Positions 25,160 through 50,600 are shown, numbered from the stretch's first letter. The stretch is 64,000 nucleotides of DNA from Acanthochromis polyacanthus (GCF_021347895.1 NC_067117.1:36090067-36154066); one strand, 5' to 3'. Made by a program: numbers and translations. The notes: generated from the sequence alone by a model not told the origin.

Positions 25160-25560
25160 AGGAATATTTCAACATCCTGGGAAAATATGCTCTTTTTTGC
25201 TTTCTTGTAAAGAGTTAGATGAGAAAATTGTTTATATGTGTATATTAAATAAGACACAGTGACTAGATAGTTAGTTTAATTTAAGTTGAATGCAAAATGG
25301 TCTCTAACATCAACCTCATTAAATCAGGGTGACCTGATAGTTGAGTCATGAGAGTGCAGACCACATGGGTGCTAAAGTCCCAAGCAGCAACTCAACAGCT
25401 CAATTCTCTTAATAATGCGCAAAAGTCCTACAAGCTGAGGCTTGACGGGGCCTTTGTGCTGTTACTTGATACACTCCAAATACAAACAGCTTTGGGTGCG
25501 TTTTTATATTTCCATTTACATGTTGCTTAGTTTAGCTCCTGCTGTTAATTTTAAAAGTGC
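25160..25560. repeat. Dispersed fish repeat (AATATGCT...AGTTAGATGAGA family), copy 1
   Basis: GGAATATTTCAACATCCTGG, TTGCTTTCTTGTAAAGAG and TTAGATGAGAAAATTG match a common fish repeat. Related copies are at 27945-28215 and 46060-46330. The right boundary is uncertain. Confidence 0.5.
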
Positions 25561-25618
25561 TTTTTCAAAGCACCTTTAATTTTATTCATGACCTGTGTGT
25601 TCAGCATACCTTGTGCAC

Positions 25619-25973
25619 ACAATACCATTCAAAAGTTTGGGGTCATCCAAATAATATCATGTTTTCACACTTTTATTCAAGTGCTAACATAATTGCACAA
25701 GGGTTTTCTCATCATCAATGAGCCTTTCAACACCATTAGCTAACACAATGTAGCATTAGAACACAGGAGTGATGGTTGCTGGAAATGTTCCTCTGTATCC
25801 CTATGGAGATATTCCATTAAAAATCTGTTGTTTCCAGCTAGAATAGTCATTTACCACATGAACAATGTGTAGACTGTATTTCCAATTAATTTAATGGTAT
25901 CTTCACTGAAAAAAATGCTTTTGTTTCAAAAATAAAGACATTTCTAAGTACAAGAAACTTTTGAAGCGTAGTG
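25619..25973 (-). mobile_element. Tc1/mariner-type MITE, copy 2
   Basis: Terminal inverted repeats CAATACCATTCAAAAGTTTG (left) and CTTTTGAAGCGTAGTG (right). The body is the reverse complement of copy 1 at 21373. Non-coding. Confidence 0.85.
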
Positions 25974-26133
25974 TATGCAAGCTTTAAAAGGTGCAGGAAG
26001 ATGGTATTTGTCCACAAAGCCTGGCTTGCATTTCATATGTAATGCCAAGGTAAGCTAACTAGCTGCCCAGTGTAGCTTTACATTTCTCTCCAGATGATAA
26101 AAATCTTGTCATCTAACTCTCAGGCAAAAGCAA

Positions 26134-26139
26134 TTTATT
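26134..26139 (-). terminator. Candidate PACSIN1 poly(A) signal
   Basis: TTTATT on + gives AATAAA on -, about 475 nt past the PACSIN1 stop. It is the nearest canonical signal outside the MITE that I noticed. Confidence 0.4.
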
Positions 26140-26612
26140 TCCAACATGTCAAAGAATTTCTTTACAGATAAATATGTAAATACTAAGGAAGAAAACACTG
26201 TATTCAATGAGGAAAAAACTGTACAAGCATCCAGACTGTAAAAAATGATTAAAATATATACATGAAATGCACAATGCATAGCTCATTCTTGCTATCCAGG
26301 CACAACTGACGATACCATATCAATATCATGATGAGCGATGTACTGTATGGCATGTTAGCATCACAACTGATATCACGGCTACACACAAAGGAGAGTAAAA
26401 TATTTTGCTTCAGTTGCAGTGTCTGGAGGTGATGAGATCCTAAACAGATCTTCTTTCAGTGAAGTCTGATGAGGCTGAGATAAACAAAGCTCGCTGTGCC
26501 TGACAAGAGAAGGAAGCTTTGCTTTGAAGTCTCTGGCAATGTGCAGTTATGACTGGATGGTTCAGTCTGGATTTGTCCTCCGATGAGGAAGAAGCGTTCT
26601 CAGCTGGAACAG

Positions 26613-40703
<14,091 letters not shown>

Positions 40704-40773
40704 GGTCCCAGATTTGAGTAGGGTGGCTTCAGGCGTCTGTGGCGGTCTGCAGTAGAGTAATGCTCCTCATGCA

Positions 40774-41428
40774 CTGTAGGAGAAGACAAGCACAGAGGAA
40801 CACTGAGACTGTAAGCTGTGAGATACGTGAGAGGCATTAAAACTCCCCGTGAACATACAAATCTGGTTATAAACTGCAGGTAAAGCAGCTACAGATACAG
40901 TGTCCACAGATATATTCAGGAAAATAACTGTTTCTAGATAAACATTGTGCCATTGTGATGCGATCATTTAAAACAAGCTCATGAATTCCTCAGTTTCAGT
41001 CCCATCAATGCAGCTTATCTGATTACAATATTATATCCCTCATCTAAATGCTTTGTTCAAGCTTTTATAATACCCACAACTGTAATGCAACATGATGTGG
41101 ATGCAAAATACTGTAAGCACCCAGTGAACATGTATTATTTACACATGATGATTGAGTAAAATTGAACCAGAGAGCACTTATACAAGGAAAGCACCTGACG
41201 GCTAAGATGATGCATTTACATTACTTATTTGAAGTCTCCAACCATCCACAAATCAAATATATTCAGTTTATATTCATACAATTCACAGAACAGCAAATAC
41301 TCACAACTGAAGAGCTACAACTAATGAATGTAACATTTTTGCAAGGAAGAAAATGCCTGAAAAGTTTCATCGCTTATTAAAATAGCTGCTTTAATTCTAC
41401 AAGTGAACTCAATCGAGAATTTGTTTGT
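40774..41428. other. PACSIN1 upstream intron, nothing recognised
   Basis: No further PACSIN1 exon is evident directly upstream of the acceptor at 40774. Confidence 0.35.
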
Positions 41429-41556
41429 CTTTGACAGGGTAGTGAAGAGGTAGACAGAAAAGCAGGGAGAAGGCTGCAGCAAAGGGCCGTGAGCTGGAAT
41501 CGAACCCAGGCCGCTACGTCGGGGACTATAGCCCCTGTTCATAGGTTAGCTGCTCA
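41429..41556 (-). mobile_element. tRNA-derived SINE
   Basis: On - the order is GCTAACCTATGAACAGGG, TAGTCCCCGACGTAGCGG, a Pol III B-box GGTTCGATTCC (41506-41496), CGGCCCTTTGCTGCAGCC and a pyrimidine-rich body ending CTACCCTGTCAAAG. This matches a widespread teleost SINE. The 5' A-box half of the tRNA-like head appears incomplete. Confidence 0.8.
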
Positions 41557-41884
41557 ACTTATTGACTTTTAAACTTTTAAACATGCCACCTGTTTTCATT
41601 TGTGGTAGAACAGTATTCATGAAACACTTTTAGAACATAAATTAATGACACCCATTCTCTCCGATGTACATTTCTATGTGCAGATGCATAAAGTGAGTCA
41701 GGTTCGCTTCCACCCTTGATTCGACTTTCTTCTCCTCTTTACATGTGGATCGTTGAAATAGTTCTACAAATGTTGTATAGTGTCAAGTGTTGTATAATGA
41801 CTGGCTATTCATTTTCACTGGCAGAACTCAGAAAGCTTTTACTGGGACACTGTTGCCTAATTGCAGAGTAATATTCACTCATTC

Positions 41885-42195
41885 TAGTAGCTAGAAAATC
41901 CCCGGTTCACATCTCTGCCTACCCAGGATCTTTCTGCATGGAGTTTGCATGTTCTCCCTGTGCATGTGTGGGTTTTCTCCAGGTACTCCAGTTTCCTCAA
42001 ACAGTTCAAAAAACATGCTCAGGCTAATTGGTAACTCTAAACTGTCGGTAGGTGTGAATGTGAGAGTGATTGTTTGTCTGTATATGTAGCCCTGCGACAG
42101 ACTGGCGACCTGTGCAGAGTGGCCCCTGCCTTCACCCTAAGTCTGCTGTGAAACACTCCAGCTCCTCTGTGACCCGAATGAGGACTAAGCTGTGT
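41885..42195 (+). repeat. tRNA-headed SINE-like repeat, copy e
   Basis: Contains TCTTTCTGCATGGAGTTTGC, ATGTTCTCCCTGTGCATG, GTATATGTAGCCCTGCGAC and GACTGGCGACCTGTGCAG, the same order as copy d but opposite orientation. Its 3' end abuts the THAP element, and SINE-like sequence (ATAGACAATGCATAGATAG) seems to resume after it. Confidence 0.75.
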
Positions 42196-42196
42196 C

Positions 42197-42918
42197 TAGA
42201 GTTCGGGATTGTGACGTCACGTCGCAAAGCATCTTGGGATTTGTGGCCTGCTCACTAGCGGCCTCATTAAAACCTACACATTTTTACATGTTTTTACCGT
42301 GCAAACTTTCTGGTCATCAGCAACAATGGGGCGCAGATGTGGTGTGGTGGGTTGTGACAGTAAGTCTCACCACTGGTCTGGGAGAAAATTGACCAGCAGG
42401 CTAAAATATTTCAGTTTTCCCGCTTGGAAAAGACATCAGAGGAGCGACATCTCTGAAATGACAAAAAGACGCTGAATGGCTTGGATTGCTGCCATTAAAC
42501 TAAAGTTAATCTCTTTTGGCAATATTCCCAAGAGGATGTTCGTTTGTTCCAGGCATTTCCATAAGGGTGAGTTGCCTTTTTATTCTTGTTTCTGCCTGTC
42601 AATCGTGATATCCTTAGCCCACTATGGTAGCTAAACATCTGTCAGTCCCTCTCGTTTGGTTGTCACTGGATCAGCTTTTGTGCTCGTATGGATCTATCCC
42701 ATCAATAAGTCCTATTTTCTCCATCTGTCTTTGCTTCGCTTCGTTGTTCAATTTTTCCCGGTAGATAATAGTGCATTTGCCTCTGTTTCAGTCCTTTTTT
42801 AAACGAAAATGATCTACTCCACCAGATGATGCTATTCGGTTGTTTACTATTGCAGGCCACAAACATGGCGGGCGCATCCCATAATCCATCGCGGTATGAT
42901 GTCCATTCCCGAACTCTA
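42197..42918 (+). mobile_element. Non-autonomous terminal-inverted-repeat element carrying a THAP exon
   Basis: The left end TAGAGTTCGGGATTG at 42197 and the right end ending CATTCCCGAACTCTA at 42918 are inverted repeats. They extend inwards with gaps to GATTTGTGGCCTGC (42236-42249) and GCAGGCCACAAAC (42853-42865). Inside is a THAP-type zinc-finger exon but no catalytic domain. THAP domains occur in P-element-like and Kolobok transposases. The flanks GTCTAGAG and CTCTATAG could be an imperfect 8-bp duplication, the length P elements make, but they overlap the repeat ends. Confidence 0.7.
42326..42566 (+). pseudogene. THAP zinc-finger exon (one internal stop)
   Basis: Starts MGRRCGVVGCDSK, giving the first Cys pair (C-x4-C) two to three residues after the Met, as in THAP domains. 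It continues KYFSFPAWKRH (the FP motif) and, past an in-frame TGA at 42473, MAWIAAIK and FVCSRHFHKGE (the C-x2-H pair plus the HF motif). It ends at a donor-like GTGAGT at 42567. A C2CH THAP arrangement is clear. The spacing between pairs (about 63) is longer than usual. A small internal gap or insertion is possible. Confidence 0.75.
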
Positions 42919-43164
42919 TAGACAATGCATAGATAGATACCACTTGTTGCTGCTGGAATGTTTCTACATTCCATGATATTATAACATATTGAATATTGCA
43001 TAACATGTTATAGATATATGCAAAATCATAGAATCACTCTGTAAAAAAATGTTAAAGGTTTTCAATAGAAAACCAATGTCATATCATGTTTGTAACATTT
43101 TAGGAGATGTACAACTTATTGAGCTTTAAACATTTTTTAATTTTTAATTTGCTTGTTTGATCTA

Positions 43165-43560
43165 CGAGGTGTTCCATGGACTCGCCCCACTCCTGATGTC
43201 TGACTTCCTTAAAAGAAGGGCTCACAGCGGGTCTCAGGACCAGGCCGTCCTGTAGAGGCGACTGTTAAGTCCCACACAGAAAAACAGTCTTGGGACAAAA
43301 TGCTCCTTCTGTGAAGACCAGTAAGCTCTGGAACAGTCTTCTACTCTCCATAAGGGAGTGTCCCATGTTACCAACCTTCAAAACTCACCTTAAACAGTAG
43401 CTGAAAGTGAACCAGTCTTGGGGCCATTGACCTTTAACTTCTTTGTGTACTTGTTGTAATGTGCTTTTATTGTGACCTATTGTGCTACGTTTCACTGTTT
43501 TTTTTTGTTTTTTTTTACCTGCCTAGGGACTGCAAATGTAAATTAGTATTGTTGCTATAA
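43165..43560 (+). pseudogene. L2-like LINE remnant, C-terminus and tail
   Basis: With frame changes the + strand reads FHGLAPLLMSDFL, an Arg/Ser-rich stretch, SSALEQSST-like and TFKTHL-like elements. This is the familiar C-terminal 'HGLAPxYLSD...RxWNSLP...FKxxLKTxLF' pattern of fish LINEs. Many stops. The element tail continues to about 43560. Confidence 0.6.
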
Positions 43561-44729
43561 TCTGGCATATTCACGTCTATTGCTGTCTGAGTATACGTTC
43601 TTTAATGTGCACTGTCCCACAAATAAAATGGTATAAGAAAGCAGTGATTTCTATCTAACTGATTACAAAGCTTCAGTGTAATAACTGAGCAAAGACACAG
43701 ACAGACTAATAATACCAACATCATTGTGATGCTGCTGCAGCCTCACGCCTAACTCCACCAGTTCAGTCACAGCTCATAGTCCACACTGCAATTTTAAAAG
43801 GGACTGTGGTGTTAAACTGCCACAGAGAGTACTGAAACTTTGATGGACTCTCACTAAGGGCCAACTAGCTGTCACCAGTGCTTTACACTGTTACACTCTG
43901 TGTAACACTGTGTTATATACAGTCTACTATTACTCAAGCCTACTTACAGAGAAGCACAGTTTTTGGCACGATCTTTTGCAGTCTCGAGTTCCTAACTTTG
44001 ACATTATCACAACAACGCAAACTAAACATTTAAGAGCGGAAACAGACCAAATAATTGTAACCTGCAATAGCACACTACTTACTTGCAAGTGCAAAAAGTG
44101 AGTAAAAATTCACAAAAAAAATTGAAGGGGAAGTACTTTGAGTTATTTCACAAAATGAGTTTATCTGATTTTGATTTTGCATAGTGACAATTTACGATGG
44201 ACTTAGAGTAAAGCACCATACTAGCCATGTTGGAGCTCGATCAGTACGGATTCATTAGAGTTGATGCTGATATAAATATTTCATTCAATAAAATTAATTA
44301 CAATTATATTTATATACTACCAATTCACATCATTTGTTTTACAAATGTATACAGAGAATCCCAGCAAATCCAAAGTTTCCGTTGGAGTCCTGCTTTTTAA
44401 AGAACTATTTTAGAGCGTTAAGAATTTCAATCCTGAGATATCGACTGATTACGTACTACTATATTATTATTTAGATCTAAACAGACATGGGGCAGCACTA
44501 AGATAAGAAAATAATAGGGTCATTTTCCAGTGATGTATTTCACAAACTAATTAGCAGCTTCCCATGTGGACACCATTTGACTCTGCACCACTGTAGGTGA
44601 TTCGCACCGCTACACGTGCTGCAAACAACACTATTTCTTAATTACCATCTTTTTCTGCAATACATTCTTTACCAAAACACCAAAAGTTTCATTTAGCATT
44701 TTTAATTTTATAAAACATTCCAAATTTTT
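43561..44729. other. Gene-free stretch
   Basis: No coding or repeat signal that I can name. Confidence 0.35.
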
Positions 44730-45000
44730 ATGCCGCCAAGGAGGTTCAGCCTCAGCAGAGTTATATAACGACTGTCGTTGGTTTGTCTGTCTGTACTCAA
44801 AAACGGACTAATGGATTTGGATGAAATTTCCGGGAAGATCAGAAATGACACAAAGATTAATTGATTAGATTTTGGCAGTGATGTGGCTTATAGTTTGGAT
44901 CCATGATTTTTTTTTTTGAAAGATTTCAGCTGTAAGAAATGGTACAACAACTGAACAGCCTTGGCGGAGTACTGAGCTCTCTGAGTGCTTTTCTAGTATA
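44730..45000 (-). repeat. Dispersed 'ACTCCxCCAAGG' repeat, copy 3 (reverse, shortened)
   Basis: CGCCAAGGAGGTTCAGC at one end and TTGGCGGAGTACTGAGCTC with GAGTGCTTTTCTAGT at the other. The middle has GTTTGTCTGTCTGTA and GATTTTGGCAGTGATGTGG. Confidence 0.8.
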
Positions 45001-46059
45001 TTAAATATAATTATCTATTTGAGTGAGATTCAAAGGGTGAAATCTGTAAGGTTGTCTAGTTGACTTTTGTCATAGTAAAATAATACTAAAGTGCAGGTTC
45101 AGTAAATATGAAACCCTATTTATCTTCTTGGTTAATGTCCAGGCTAATTTTCATAACCTTTTTATAGGAAGTAGGCCCTAAATTCAAATGACCTTACTGA
45201 CTACAAGGTTAGACTAACCAGTAACACAGCTCACTAACACTGGTTGGTGCTCAGAAAGGAAAATTCCAGTATTTTCAAACCACATTCCGGTATTTGGGGA
45301 GCTTCTGTGTTGTGCTAACTTTAAACTTACCATCTTTAATACAGAGATTTGGGAAATGCAGAGTCTAATAAAACAATGTATAAAGTAAATTGATTCTAAT
45401 TTCACAGAAGTAATTTTAAAAAACGTGTCTCTGAATCTGACCACAAGGAAACAAACAAAAAACAAACAAACAAACAAAAAACATATAAAATAGCTATTGG
45501 TTAGCTATTGTAGGAAATAAGCGTGCTGCTATGGAGGAAACCAGGTAACTTGATACAACATACATTTGCACCACTACTTTAGATATTTTCACAAGCATAA
45601 ATTATAGACATGCTGACTTCTAATCTAATTAAAATAAGAAGTAAGATACAAACGCAGGTGAGACACAAGCTACAAACCAAAAACAAAAGACACATGTAAA
45701 CCACTGAACAGAAATGTTGCACATGAACTTCATGAAGGTGAAATGCAAAGAGAAGATGCAAATGAACAGAATGACAAACATGGGATAACAAGACTGGTTA
45801 TTTGAAAAAAATTGTTGTCAGTGCAGTAAAATGCCAGCTGCAGCCATGACAGGTTTCATCGAGATCCTGCTGAAATAGAAAATATCAATAGAAACAAGAT
45901 GTGCCTGTGAGAGCGTTTGATAAGGATTTGCTCTGTGATGATGTACTGATGCACTGACTGAAAAAATGTGGGATAATTTCTGCTGCCGGTCTTTGTTAAA
46001 TACCCAAGAATCCTGAGAAATGAACCTTCTAAGCTGTGATGAATGAACAAGTTTGCATG
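45001..46059. other. Gene-free stretch
   Basis: Short - strand frames (45214-45477, 45579-45791) are AT-driven and lack domain signals. Confidence 0.35.
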
Positions 46060-46470
46060 TTTGATTAAATAGTTCGCCATTTTGAGAAATATGCTAATTT
46101 ACTTTCTTGTCAGGGGTTGAACACGAAGATCAATACTGCTCTCCTGGCAGCTGCTTAACATGAAGCTAATAGGTTAGCTTTGCAAAAAGAGGGGAGACGG
46201 AGGGGAAACAGTTAGCATGGCCAAAGGGAACAATTGATCCATCAGCATATCGAAAGCTCACTCTGACTCTGTCTGAAACATACTCTCCGTTTAATCTGCA
46301 GAGGAGATAGAAATGCAAAATTTGTTTTGCATGGGACTATGTGAGGCTGTCCAAGAACAACACTATAAAATACTATGACATGTAACTCTCCATGAAACCA
46401 CAGCTTTTCATGTTCAATTCTGTTGTAAATGTGGATTAAATAAACCTGATATATTGTGGATAGTTAATGC
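46060..46470. repeat. Dispersed fish repeat (AATATGCTAATTTACTTTCTT family), copy 3
   Basis: AAATAGTTCGCCATTTTGAG, AAATATGCTAATTTAC and GGGGAAACAGTTAGCATGG are landmarks of the same family as 25160 and 27945. The right boundary is uncertain. Confidence 0.5.
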
Positions 46471-47499
46471 GTGTTGAACAGAGCCAGGTTAACTATCTAG
46501 CCCTGTTTATAATATATTATATTAAGCTGTCCATTTGTTTACCATAAAATACCAATCCAGAGGCAATCTTCTCATTTAACCCTCAGTGAGAAAGTGAACA
46601 AACACATTTCTTCCACATATACACTACCGTTCAAAAAACATAATTAGTGAAGCAGCTTGTTCAGCAGTTTACAAATATTCTACATTTCTGTTTCTTTCTC
46701 AAAGAGTAAATCTGAGACCAGCGGTGGATTAGAAATTAGAAGTCAGTTCAATTGTCTAATAAATAACAAAAAATTACTAACAAAGCCAAAGCTTGATGCA
46801 GAAGAGCTAAATATGAAACAATAGAAATACAAGCAGCAGTGGTGTGTTGTGACAGGAGGTCAGGGGGAGGGACCTGCATGAGTATTTGGGTCAATCATGG
46901 ACCAAAGGATGAAACATTTCTCACAATGAAAAGCAGAGATGAAATCAAGAAGTGTGGACTCCAAAAGAATTAAAAATCTGGTTAGTTGATGGGAAGTTCT
47001 ACAGCCGGTCTAACCCAACAATTCTGGGCAAAACAAATCAGCAACGAAGTGTGGAGAGTGGGCTCGAGAAGTGGGTGTTTATCAAGCTAGGTGAATCCAT
47101 TATCTACATGCCGAGAGGGGGCTTTTGTTCAGGGTAGCTCTTTGCTCGGCTCGAATAAAGCCACATCGCAGTGAAGGAAAACAACTGCTCACAAGCTTTC
47201 TCCATTTTTCTGTTCAGCCAACAAGTAGAGATAAAATTGAGACAGAAATCATGGTACAGATCTGACAGTAATCCCAATTTAGAGTACACATTCTCTAAAA
47301 TAGCAAAACAACACACCAGTGTCTGCCCACACACACACATCAAAGCTCAAACACTGGCAGCACCCTCCAAAGGTTTAGTCACCATCACACCACTCAGACA
47401 TTTTTCACTCTTCCTTCTCTTTCGTTTCAGTCTCAGCACAAACCAGCATCAGGAGACCCCATCCCTCTAAAGCAAGTGAACAGGCATCAAAAAGGCACC

Positions 47500-47850
47500 A
47501 CAGCTCCCAGCACGCCAAGCCAACAGCATCAACACGTCAAGAGAGGAAAAGCCCTGAGACAAAGGCCGTGCAGGCTACCCGAGAAAGGGAGACCACAGCC
47601 CCCACAAAAACAACAAAAGCTTACCCCCAGTCGTCCATTAACAGCGGCTAAGGCTACAGCTAGGAGAAAAGAGACACGTGGGCTCCTCCAGCAGCAGCAG
47701 CCCCTCTCCTCCTCCTCGCCTCCCCTCCTGTCTGTTTGTTTCCTCTCTGACTGACTGAGCGGCGGTCCATCAGCGTGCAGGGCAGAGGAAGAGGAGCACT
47801 CTAATCTGTGATCTGAGATCTTCCTGCCTGGAGCGCTGTGCAAAGTTTTT
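47500..47850 (-). promoter_or_regulatory. Possible PACSIN1 promoter and untranslated first exon
   Basis: A locally GC-rich island in AT-rich DNA. On - it has GA/GC-rich sequence (GGAGGGGAGGCGAGGAGG), a CACGTG E-box (GAGCCCACGTGTCTC) and a strong donor-like GACTGGGG|GTAAGCTT with the exon ending at 47625. PACSIN1 coding exon 1 is preceded by an acceptor, so an upstream untranslated exon is required. This is the best-looking candidate in the window. Not proven. Confidence 0.3.
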
Positions 47851-47879
47851 ACGTGTGTGTGTGTGTGCTTGTGTGTGTG

Positions 47880-48110
47880 ATCAGGTGGTGGCTATAGTTG
47901 TGGGGACCTAATGTCCCCACAACCATAGGAAAACCAAAAGAAATGTCATTTGTGGGGACCTCATTTGGGTCCACATGAGGGGAAACAGTGTTTTCTTGGC
48001 CATGCTGTTGTTACTGAAAAAAGTAAACGTGCAAAAACGTTTCTTTAGGGTTAGGCATTGTTTTGGTCTGGATTAAGGTTAGGGTTAGGGTAAGGGTTAG
48101 GGGTTAGATA
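47880..48110. repeat. Fish repeat with GTGGGGACC blocks and telomere-like TTAGGG units
   Basis: TTGTGGGGACCTAATG, its inverted partner GTCCCCACAACCATAGG, GTGGGGACCTCATTTGGGTC and then TTAGGGTTAGGGTAAGGGTT (48079-48098). I recognise this combination from a common teleost interspersed repeat. The TTAGGG units are degenerate and internal to it. Confidence 0.65.
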
Positions 48111-48157
48111 TGAATGGGAGTCAATGGTATGTCCTCACAATGATAGGAATACACAGT

Positions 48158-48184
48158 ATGTGTGTGTGTGTGTGTGTGTGTGTG
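48158..48184. repeat. (GT)n microsatellite
   Basis: Thirteen GT units. A shorter interrupted GT run is at 47853-47878. Confidence 0.9.
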
Positions 48185-48810
48185 GTTCTGAATGAGTGAA
48201 GGATAATCCTGTGTTGTGCTTGAATGGCTCAGACAGAGCACCAGGCTAGAGGGAGGAGATGGGGGTGGGGTGGGTGGGCTTCTGCTTGTGTGCAGCGCTG
48301 AAGATACTCCGGTGTGGATACATGAGACGTCCAAAGACCGGACTTTGGTAGAACTGGTGATGAATATGAACATTTTAGCTCAATGTTAACCTTCAACTGG
48401 CTGAAATAATATTATGCACCAGGAAACTGTTAGGTCTGAATGCCCTGATAAATGCAGCATCCAACAGGTGCCCTATGACGACTGAATTACTGCTGAAATC
48501 AATAAGCAAGGATTTTCTGAAAATGCAGGGAAACAGAGGCACTTTGAGAAAGTTCAGGCCTTCATCTTTAGTCACACATTCTTTTCTGTCCATTAATTGC
48601 TTCTGCATCAGACTACAGAACTGCAATTCATCTCACCAACTTCCCCATCCTCCTACTGCTTCAGCAACTGTTTTCATTGTTAATTTTATATTCAATTATT
48701 CACATGTTGTGAATCTAAAGCCCTGTGACCTCAGAAATTGTCTGTCATTCTTGTTCAGATTGTTCCAGAGCACCAGTCAGAGTCACCAATAGATGCCATG
48801 CGGAAACTAC

Positions 48811-49443
48811 AAAAGCACTTAGAGAGTACAGTACTCCACCAAGGCTGTTCATTCCCCCATATGGCATTGTCAGAAATACAGCATATTTATTTTGTAAATG
48901 CAGCATTTGTTTAGTAGTTACTGATGATCAGAAATCATGGCAACATAGAATCTTGTCATTTAATATAGACGTACCCACAAACGAAATGACCTTGCCCTGA
49001 GCACAGGCGTGTGTTATGCATGTGTACGTCATGTACGGAGATGTAGCGGGCAGTGGAAATTGATGGGACTCGGAAACACCCACGCAATTTCATCAATTGT
49101 TCCTTGTATCATTTCCGACAGATAAGTCCTGAAGTCCACAGCAGTTGATTTGTAGTAGGATAGCAATAATTTGATTGTCAGCAGGCAGCTGACGTAGTGT
49201 TCAGCTGCAGTCATAGCTACAGTGATGCCGTGCCGCTGACTCGCAGTGATACAGAAATCTTAAACAAATCTGTGAATCCAGACTATAAGCCACATCACTG
49301 CCAAAATCACTTGGTCTTTGTGTCATTTCTGATATTCCCTGAAAATGTCATCCAAATCCGTTTTTTTTTACATTTTTTAAGTAATGTAGCAAACAGACAG
49401 ACTCCAATCATCCCATAACTGCTGCGTTCTTTGGCAGAGTAAT
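48811..49443 (+). repeat. Dispersed 'ACTCCxCCAAGG' repeat, copy 4 (long form, uninterrupted)
   Basis: AAAGCACTTAGAGAGTACAG, AGTACTCCACCAAGGCTG, TGACCTTGCCCTGAGCAC, CCGACAGATAAGTCC, AATCTGTGAATCCAGAC and the end TTCTTTGGCAGAGTAATAA. It shows the unbroken GACAGATAAGTCC that Tc1 copy B split in copy 1. Confidence 0.88.
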
Positions 49444-50371
49444 AAATGCATAAATCTGAAGAAAGTGTCCTGTCTGAAGGAATGGGTTCATTCACAAGGT
49501 GTCAAATAGTGCCGTTTGATCAAAGCCGCTGGTGTCTAAGAAACACGTGCAAACTGTCATTTGGTATTGATGCCACCTGTAGCTATTTGAGGCACCAATA
49601 AACTGTTTCCAGTTTGAGCTGACCATTTATGGAGGTTGGAGTAATAGTGGAGTGAGTCATTGGAGAATTGAGTTTAGTTCCATGAACTATTTGACACTTT
49701 GATTTCTCACTTTGATTTAAATTCTCAAAGCACCTGTGAGTGAGAATGCAGAGGTGTGGGTGAATACATGGGAGAGGAATTAGGCTACAAAACAAACAGT
49801 ATGAACAGCTTGGGGAGCTGTTAACAAAATGTTCACAGCATGTAAACACTAAGCTACTGGGGACCGAAGAGATGAAATGGGAATGAGTATATGCGTTGGT
49901 GACATTATCATGGGCCGTGTGGGTTACTGTGTGTGAGTGTGTGCAAGACACTTTGTTTCCTTTTATTTTTTTGACTAAATTTAATGTCCAGTTGCAATTT
50001 ATTTTTGCTTTCACCAAAACTGCTTGGCTAACTTAAGGACTAACAATCGTTTGGTCTAAAACACACCATTTCACAAAATTAAGTGCATACTTGAAAAAGC
50101 AGCACAGAATATTTGGTTTACGTCTCATGGTGTTTATTTTAAACATCCTGGGGTTTTTATAGGCCACACTGTATGTAGTGTTTTAAAAAGTGCTGTCATT
50201 GGGCACTGATAAAGCATGCATATGTGACGAGTTTGGAGAATGACTGAGCTCATCTGAACTGAGCGTAGTATCAATTAAAATAAGAACACCACTCTGATTT
50301 TTTCAGTTTCATGTGAAAAGCAGTTGTTTCTTCTAGTTTGGTTTGCACAGTTGAACATTGCATATTCTGGA
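49444..50371. other. Gene-free stretch
   Basis: The - strand frame 49583-50017 is Ser/Thr/His-rich low-complexity and carries no domain. Confidence 0.35.
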
Positions 50372-50600
50372 GCAGGGCTACACAGTGGCTCAGTGGTTGT
50401 TGCCTCACAGCTAGAATATCCCTGGTTCAGGAGGTTAAATGGTGATCCTAAGTTGTTTGTAGACGTGAACCAGAGGGTGCTTGGTTGTCTTTCTCTATGT
50501 GTAACTCTGCAATAGACTGGCGACGTGTCCAGGGAGTTTCCTGCCCTGAGATAGACTCCAGTTCTGTTCAGAGGTGAATAGATAATGGATGGATATTCTG
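50372..50600 (+). repeat. tRNA-headed SINE-like repeat, copy f (diverged)
   Basis: GGCTACACAGTGGCTCAG, CAGCTAGAATATCCCTGG, AATAGACTGGCGACGTGTCC and AATAGATAATGGATGG. Internal deletions relative to copy d. Confidence 0.65.

Noticed and set aside
41496..41506. tRNA gene suggested by a B-box
   Set aside because: It has the tail of a SINE, lacks a complete cloverleaf, and its neighbours are SINE body sequence.
47476..47843. Coding frames on both strands in the GC-rich island
   Set aside because: Low-complexity Gln/Pro/Ser/Arg composition from GA-rich DNA; a promoter or untranslated exon explains it better.
48079..48106. Chromosome end or fusion point
   Set aside because: Only a few degenerate TTAGGG units inside a known kind of interspersed repeat, flanked by ordinary sequence.
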